A stretch of 64,000 nucleotides of DNA from an uncultured Opitutaceae bacterium (GTDB lineage: Bacteria > Verrucomicrobiota > Verrucomicrobiia > Opitutales > Opitutaceae), in NCBI GenBank assembly GCA_937902925.1, contig CALFNN010000047.1, positions 1 through 64,000 of the forward strand, read 5' to 3'. The notes under the pieces were generated by a model. It was not told the DNA's origin. It saw only the letters and a list, made by a program, of their open reading frames with translations, and searched no databases. How positions within the stretch are numbered: position 1 is the first letter of the stretch; each line of letters begins with the position of its first letter. A program made the position numbers and the translations under genes. Positions 54,001-63,000 of this stretch are shown one piece after another.

Positions 54001-57000
54001 CGTTTCGGCCGACGGCGTTTCGTGGGTGCGCAGTCATCTGCCAAATTCCAACTGGTCGAACGGCGTCGCCGCCAGCGCCTCGGTGATCGTCGCCGTCAGC
54101 GGGTTTGGCGACATCGCGACCAGCACCGACGGGATCAGCTGGCTCAATCACCCCGTGGGCGACAATTTTTCGAACAACGGCGTCGCTTACGGACAGAATA
54201 CCTTCGTGGCGGTCGGCGACCAGGGCAGGTTCCGCACGTCGTCGGACGGCAGCAGCTGGAACACCGGCTCCATCGGCGGCCTCTCCAGCTCGCTCCGGTC
54301 CGTGGCCGCGTTTGGCAACCTCTTCATTGCCGTTGGAGACTTGGGAAAGATCTATACCTCGACCGACGGCTCCAACTGGACGCTCCGCACCAGCGGCACA
54401 ACCCTGAATCTCCAGCGCGTGCGCGTGCTCGACGGCACGGCCTTCGCGCTGGGCGATAACCGCACGGTCCTGGTCTCCACCGATGGCACGACCTGGCTGC
54501 CGGTCGCGCAGCCGACCGACTACAATACTTTCGGTTACGGCTATCATGACATCACGCATCTGCCCGACGGCTACTACATCGCGAGCAGCCAGGGCCTGTT
54601 CATCAAGTCGCCGACACTCTCCACCACCGACGCGTCGACCTGGACCCGCGTGACCCAGCTCGCGTTCGGCGAGAACCTCAACGCGATCGCGGTCAGCGGC
54701 GGGAAAGTCGTCATCGCGGCCGAGGGCGGCACGCTGATGGAATCCGCGCTGCCGGCCGCCGGGGCGGCTCCGGCGATCACGCTTCCGCCCGCCGCCCAGA
54801 CGGCTTTCACGGGATCGAATCTCCTGCTCTCGGTCGGCGCCACCGGCACCGGCCCGCTGACCTATCAGTGGAAGAAGGATGGCAACGACATCGCCGGCGC
54901 CACCGCCGCCGTGCTCGTGTTGGCCAACGCGCAGCCGGGCGCCACCGGCAGCTACACGGTGGTCGTCAGCGGCTCCGGCGGCAGTCCGGCCACGAGCGCC
55001 GGGGCGGCGGTGACCGTCAACGCGGTCGTTGCTCCCGTTATCACGTCGCTGCCGATCGCGGCGCAGGTGATCACTTCCGGCGCGAATCTTTCGGTGACGG
55101 CGACCGGGACCGGTCCGCTGGCCTACCAGTGGTATCACGGACTGCCGGGTGACATTTCATCCCCGGTTTCGACCAACCCCAATTACACGACCCCGGCGCT
55201 CAACAGCTCGGAGCACTACTGGGTGCGGGTTTCCAACGGCGGCGGGTCGGTCGATAGCGTGGCAACCACCGCCTATGCCTTCACCCCGGTCAATCCGGGG
55301 AATCTGTCGAATGGCATCAACGGGCTCGCCTACGGGAATTCGACCTATGTCGCCGTCGCCAACGGCAACACGGTTCTGACCTCCTCGGACAACGGTGTCT
55401 CCTGGACCCGGCAGATCGGCCTGAACGGAAACAGCCTGCGCGGGGTGGCGTTTGGCGGCGGCACGTTCGTCGCCGTGGGGGATAACGGCACGATCCGCAC
55501 TTCCACCAACAACGGCGCCACTTGGACGACAGCGACGTCGGGTTCGAATCAATTGAGCGGCGTGATTTACGACGGCACGCAATTCGTCGCCGTCGGGTTC
55601 AACAGCACCGTGCTCACCTCGCCGACGGGGACGGTGTGGACGACGCAGTCGCTCGGCGCCTCGGGCGTCAACCTGCAGGGCATCGCGTTCGGCGGCAGCA
55701 CGCTCACTTACGTGGCGGTTGGACAGAACGGCACGATCTATACCTCGACCAACACCACCAGCTGGAACGCGCACACTTCCGGCACCGCCAACACGCTTTT
55801 TGGCGCGGCTTTTGGCGCCGGCAAGTTCGTCGCCGTCGGCAATTCGGGCACGATTCTCGTGTCCTCCGACGCCGCCGGCTCCAGTTGGTCGGCGGCGACT
55901 TCGGGGACGACGAACAACCTCAACACCGTCGTTTTTGGCAACAGCCTCTTCATCACGGGTGGCGGCAGCCCGGTGTCCTCGCCCGATGGCACGACTTGGA
56001 CGAACAACTCCTTCATTCCCGCCAACAGCGGCAGCAACGGGTCATCCGTGAACGCCTCGGTTTATGCGAACAGCCAGTTTGTCATGGCCGGTTTCGCGGG
56101 GGCGGTCTTCACCTCGCCCACGGGCGCGGTCAATTCGTGGACGCTCCGCGACACGTTGTTCACGACCAACGTCAATGATGCGATCTACGCGGGAGGCCGG
56201 CTGGTGCTCGCGGGCAACAGCGGCGTCATTGCGGTGTTCCCCGATGGCGGCACGCCCGCGCTGCGGTCGCCGGCGGTGGGCGGCGTGACGAATGCGCTCC
56301 GCCGGCTTGCTTACGGCAAGGGTCTCTACGTGGCGGTCGGCGACAGCGGGCGGATCCTCACCTCGCCCGACGGGCTGATCTGGACGAACCGCACGTTCGG
56401 TTCCACCAACTACACCGCGGTGGCCTACGGCAACGGCCTCTTTGTCGCCGCCGGCGCGGGTGGCGTCTATGTGACCTCGCCCGACGGACTCTCGTGGACG
56501 ACGGGCGCGGGCACGATCGGCAATGCCATCATCAACGCGATCGACTATGGCGCCAGCGTCTTCGTCGCCGTCGATAGTGCCGGCGGCATCTACACTTCCT
56601 CCACCGGCTCCGGTTGGGCGGCGCAATCTTCCCCGGTCGGCACCGCGCTCAACCACGTCGTATTTGCCGGCGGACGGTTTGTGGCGGTCGGCGCCAATAG
56701 CGTCGTCCTCACCTCGCCGGCGGGGACCAACTGGACGGCGCAGAATCTCGGCACCACGGGCATTGCCTTGAACAAGGTGGCCTATGGCGACGGCCTCTAT
56801 CTCGCCGTTCACAGCGGCCCCAGCAATTCGTCCCTGATATTCTTCTCTCGTGACGGCAGCGCCTGGGCCTCCACGAGTCCCGGCGGCGGGGTCGTCAATC
56901 AATTCAATACCACCAGTGCGACTTACGGAAACGGTAGTTTTATCGTGAGTGGGCCGGGCGGTGTCACGGTCCGGACGCTCCCGGCGGCCGACTCGGTTTA

Positions 57001-60000
57001 CATCGCCACCCAGCCGGTGGCGACCACGACAGTCACGCCCGGCACTTCCGCCACGCTTTCCGTGACTGCCAATGGCGCCGGGCTGAGCTATCAGTGGTAT
57101 TCCGGCGTCAGTGGCGACACGTCGGCGCCGGTTGCGGGAGGCACTTCCGCCACTCTCGTCACGCCGGTCATCACCCAGTCGCGTAATTTCTGGGTGCGCG
57201 TCACCGGTGGCGGCACCACCGTCGACAGCGCCGCTTCCGCGATTTCGGGTAATGCCGCTCCGCCTTCAATCTCGACGCCGCCCGCGGCGAGTTCGATCAC
57301 GGCTGGCCAGACGGCAAATTTCTCTGTTCAGGCCTCTGGCACCGGCACGCTCACCTATCAGTGGCTGCGCAGTGGCGTCCCTATCCCCACCGCAACCTCC
57401 GTGGGCTACTCGATCCCCGGCGCAAGTCGCACGGACGCCGATTACTATTCGGTCGCGGTCAGCGACGGCTTCAACACGACCGTGTCGGCGCCCGCCCTCC
57501 TCTCGGTGGCTCCGAATTCCTATCCGCAGGGTCTGCAATTGGACCCCAACTTCGCCGTCAACATCGAAGCCACCGGCAGCCAGAACACGATCAACAAGAT
57601 CGCCTTTGCGCCGAACAACAAGTTCATCGCCGCGGGCGACTTCCGGTTTGTCAGCACCACTGTCAACAGCACCACGGCCAGCGCGACGATCAACCGGGTC
57701 GCCCGGTTCAACACCGATGGTTCGCTCGACCCGACCTTCGCCCCAACTCTCGTCGGCGCCTCGCCGTTGCTCGCCGTTGGTGCCCAGACGATCGGCGTCA
57801 ACGCCGGCAAGGTCATCATCGCCGGGCCGATCTCGGTGGTGGCGGTTGGCACCGATACGCGCCGTCTGGTGCGGCTCAACGCCGACGGGTCGCTCGACAC
57901 GACGTTTAGTATCAATGGCGGCGCCGGGGTCGTGGGCGGCCAAGTCAACGCCGTCATCGTCCAGCCCGCCGACGACAAAGTCGTCGTCGTCGGCACGTTC
58001 ACGTTCTTCAACAATCTCACGCGCAACCGCATCGTCCGGTTGAACGCGGACGGTTCGCTCGATGGCTCGTTCTATGCCGACGTGAACGGCAACATCAACG
58101 CCGCGGCGCTCCAGAGCGACGGCAGGATCCTCATCGGTGGCTCATTCACGGTGGTGGACAATCAGACGCGCAACCGGCTCGCGCGGCTCAACAGCGACGG
58201 CACCCTCGACACTTCGTTCAATCCAGCGGTGAGCGGGGTGCCGGCGGCCGGGGCCGACAACACCGTGAACGCCATCGCGGTGACGACCGATGGCTCGAAC
58301 AAGATCGTCATCGGCGGTTCGTTCCTCAACTACAACAACAACGCCGTCACGCGGCTCGCGCGGATCACCTCCACCGGCGCCTTCGACGCGGGTCTCGCCG
58401 CGTTCAACAACACGGTCCTCGATCTCGCGTGTCCGACCGACGGCACAATTTACGTGGCGGGGAGTTTCACGACGGTGAACAACGTGGCGACCGTGAGCTC
58501 TGTTGCCGTTGCGCGGTTGGTGCGGCTGACGAGCGCGGGTGCGGTGGACACGGGCTTCAACCCGGGAGCCACGGCGATCAACGGGAACGTCAACACCCTC
58601 GCTTTCGATGCCACTGGCAACACCCTGCTGGCGGGCGGCTCTTTCTCGTCCGTCAACAATGCATCGCATGCGACGCTGGCGCGTTTCACCAGCACCGGCA
58701 CGCTCGACGCCGCGGTCAATCCGACCATCCGGACCAACGCCACGCCGACCGCCATCGCCGCGTTGCCGAACGGCCAGGTGCTCGTCGCCGGTAATTTCAC
58801 CTCAGTGGGCGGCGTGCCGCGCTTCAATATCGCCCGGTTCAATTTGTCCAATGGCTCCCTCGACGGCTCCTACAACTCGGGCGCGACGCCGAACACCAGC
58901 GTGGCGGGAAATATCAACGCGTTGGTGATCGGCGGCGACGGCAAGGCGACGATCGTTGGCGGCTTTACGGCCGTCGGCGGCACGTCGATCAACCGCATTG
59001 CGCGACTCAAGGCAACCGACGGCACGCTCGACCCCTCGTTCAACCCGGGGTCGGGCGCGAACATCACGCCGACCTTCCTCATCGAGCAACCCGACGGAAA
59101 ACTGATCTTCGGCAGCGCCACCAGCTTCACCTACAACGGTGTTACGCGCAGCGGTCTGGTGCGCGTCGCGCCCGACGGTTCGCTCGACGCGAATTTCGTG
59201 CCGCCGGCGTTCAACAACACGGTTGTCGCCGCGGCGGTCCAGGCCGACGGGAAGATCGTGGTCGTCGGCAGTTTCACCCAGATCGGCACCACGACGGAGA
59301 ATTTCGTCGCCCGGCTCAATGCCAGCGACGGTTCGCTCGACACCTCGTTCTCCGTGGGCAGCGGGCCGAACTCGGCGCCATCGGCGGTGGCGGTGCAGGC
59401 GGACGGCCATATTCTGATCGGCGGCAATTTCACGACGTTCGCCGGGTCGACCCGCACGCGGATCGCCCGGCTCAACAGCGGCGTGAACGGCCAGACCGAC
59501 GGTTCGCTCGACGCCTTCGTGCCCAGCGATGGCGGGCCAAGCAGCACCGTGACCGGATTCCTCGTGCAGGAGGACGGGAAGATCGTCGTCCGCGGTAATT
59601 TCAGTTCCGTCACCAACGGCACCCCGAATTCGTTCGTCGCCATCCGCTACTCGGCCAGCGGCACGCGCGACACGTCGCTCGTCGCGGAAGGCCTCGGCAG
59701 CGCGACCGGCCTCGTCGTCCTCGACGATGGCACGATGGTCGCGATCGGCGCGACCTTCGCCAACTTCAGCGACATCCGGTGGGGTGTCGCGCACTTCGTG
59801 GCGGGTTCGCCGATCGCGATCACGCAGCAGCCGCAGTCGACCACGGTCGACGCGGGCACGGCCAACGTTCCATTGTCGGTGGGCGCCACCGGCACCGGGC
59901 CGATCACCTACCAGTGGTGGAAGGATGGCGTCCAGATTCCGGGTGCGACCACGTCGTCGTTGAATTTCAACCCGGTGCAATTCTCCGATGGCGCCAACTA

Positions 60001-63000
60001 TTCGGTCGATGTCGCGAATCTCTTTGGCACGATCTCGAGCAACGTCGCTTCGTTGACGGTGAATACGAAACCGATCGTCAACGCGGTATCGCCGAACCAG
60101 ACGATCGATCCCCAGGGCATGGTGACGATCGGCGTCGACTATGACGACAGCCCCGAGGATAGCGTGCTCCAGTGGTATAAGGACAATGTCCTGATCCCCG
60201 GGGCAAACGGCGATCCGTTCACGATCGCCAGCGTGAAGCCGGGCGACGCGGGCAGCTATCACCTCGTCCTCACCAACTCAAAGGGCACGACGACCTCGCC
60301 CGACATCGTCATCACCGTCTCCGGGAAACCGGCGATCGTGACGCCGCCGGTTTCCGCCGCGGTTTCGCTGGGCGGCTCGACGACGCTCACCGTGTCGGCC
60401 AGCGGCCCAGGCTCGCTTTCCTATCAGTGGCGCAAGAACGGCGTCGCGCTCGCCGGCCAGACCAACCCCACGCTGGTGCTCACCAATATTTCCGCCGGCG
60501 ATGCCGCCCAATACGATGTCGTTGTCACCAACGCGTCCGGCGGCACGGCGAGCCCGGCGGCATCCGTGGTGATCCATTCGCCGCTGCTCGACGAGGGATT
60601 TGCGCCGCCCTTGCTCAGCAGCCCGGTAGCCGGTGCGGGGGTGGCCGTTTTGAGCGATGGTTCGATTGTTCAAGGCAACAATGCCGGATCGCCCACGTTG
60701 CTGCGGCAGCGCACGGGTTCGCTCGTGCGGTATCTCGCCGACGGCACGCGCGACAACGCGTTCGATTACAAATTCCCGGCCGATCTTGGCACGGCCTTTG
60801 CCATCGCTGCGTTGCCCGACGGTCGCTTCCTCGCCTCGCTCGCTTATCAACGCGGTGTCGGCGCCCCGCCGCGCGGGCGTCTCGCCTTGTTTGCCAACGA
60901 CGGCACGCCCGATCTCTCGTTTACGCCCTACGACTACGACTTGCTCACGAGTTCGGCCGGGCAGATTCGCGGCATTCTTCCGCTGTTCGACGGCAGCAAT
61001 CAATTCGTTGCGGTGCTCGCCGCGGGTGCCTTCACGAATCTCAACGGCACCGGCCGCGCCGGCTTGGCGCGATTCAACGCCAATGGCACGCTGGATCCCA
61101 ACTTTAATGTCTGCACGATGACGCTGAACGGCTCGAGCAGTGGCGTGCTGGCCCGGCCGGCCATCGACGGCAATGGGAAGATCGTCGTGGCGGGTGATTT
61201 CGGCTTCTTCAACGGTATTGCTGTCCCCGGTGTCGCACGGCTCAACGCCGACGGCACGACCGACACGAGTTTTGTCCCGTGGAATTTCACCCGGGCGAGC
61301 GGCATTCGCGGCATCGTGATCCAGTCGACGAACAAGATAGTCCTCGGGGGACGGTTCACGGTGGACGGGGTGGTAAACATTCCGTTCATCCGCCTCAACC
61401 TCGACGGCTCGCTCGACCGCACGTTCAACCTGTCGACGATCGCCCAGGTCAACGGCAACACGGTCTTCGTCAATTCGATGGCGCCCCTCGCCAACGACCG
61501 CTTTGTCGCCGCCGAGACGACGCTGCGCGTGTGCAACGCCGACGGCTCGCCCGATGGGTCGTTTACCTCCCCGTCCCTGATCAATATCTCGTCCAGCGCG
61601 AACGCATCGTTCTCCACTGTCGTTCCGGTGACGGGCGGTTACGTGGCCGCGGGCGTCTTCGACCTTGTCAACTTCCGCTCGCAGCCGAACCTCATCAAGC
61701 TCGACACGGCGGGCAACGTGCAGCCGTTCACTGCCGAGACCTGGGGAGCGGTGAACCTGCCGTTCACCTTTGCGCGCACCAATTCGGGACGCGTGCTCGC
61801 GGCGGTCGCAAGTTCGCAGACGCCCACCGGCCTCGCCGACCTGATGCCGGACGGCAGTCTGGCCACCACGCCATTTAGCGCGGCTTTCGCCAACATCAGC
61901 AGCGTGAGCAGCATCAATGCGCTGCCCGACGGCCGCATCTTCGCGATTGTGACCAACGGCACGACCGGCGGCACGGAATTGCGCCGGGCACTCGCCGATG
62001 GCACGCCCGACTCGGCGCTGACCACGATCGCCCCGCCGGCCGGGCCGGCGATTGACCGCGCCTTCATCCTCCCGGATGGCCGGCCGCTGGTGTATTCGAA
62101 TTCGGCCGGCGCACAGGACATCGTCAACGGCACTGAAACTGTCCGCCGCCTCAACCTCGACGGTTCGGTCGACGGCGGATTCAACGCGGTCTTCCCCGGT
62201 GTCGCCCCGACCGTGACGCGTGACGGGACGAACGTCATCACGTTTGCCGAGTCGCTGGGCATCGAGCCGTTCACCACGGACAGCAATGGCTCGGTCTATT
62301 TGCGCTACCGTGCCGCCGGCGGCCTCGTGCGCTTCGAGCGTCTCCTGGCCAATGGCTCGGCCGATCCGAACTTTGCCACGATCACCGTGCCGGAGATCAC
62401 CGCGGATCGCGGCGCTTTCACCGGCACCTTCACCGATCCGCAACGGCCGACGGCGGGCACCCTGTCCCTGGCCTTTACGGCGGCCCGCCGCCGCGAGTTC
62501 CTCGACGCGGCTGTGCAGTCGACCGGCAAGATCATCGTCGCCGGCGAATTCTCCTCGATCACCATCAATGGCGTAACGACCCCGGCGCCGGGTCTCGTGC
62601 GGCTCAACGGCGACGGCACGCTCGATTCGACCTTCGCGATGGGCAACGGCCCGCAGTGGACCGCGACCCCCGCCAAGAACGGGCTCGTGCCCGCCGTCGA
62701 GGCGATGGTGCAACAATCCGACGGTCGGCTGCTGCTCGTGGGTAACTTCGAGGCTTACGATGGCACCGCCGCGCCGGGCATCGTGCGGATCAACGCCGAT
62801 GGCTCGCGCGATTCCAGCTATGCCGCCCCGGTGGCGCGTCGCGGCGGCGGCAGTTTCTGGCCGGAGATGCAACTGCAGAACGATGGATCGGTCCTGTTGA
62901 TGGGATCGTATGTCGTGCCCGGCGAGACTTACGCCCGCGGCCTCGTGCGGATGCTCAATCCCGTGACGAATATCGGCATTCCGCCGCAGTCGCAGTTTAT

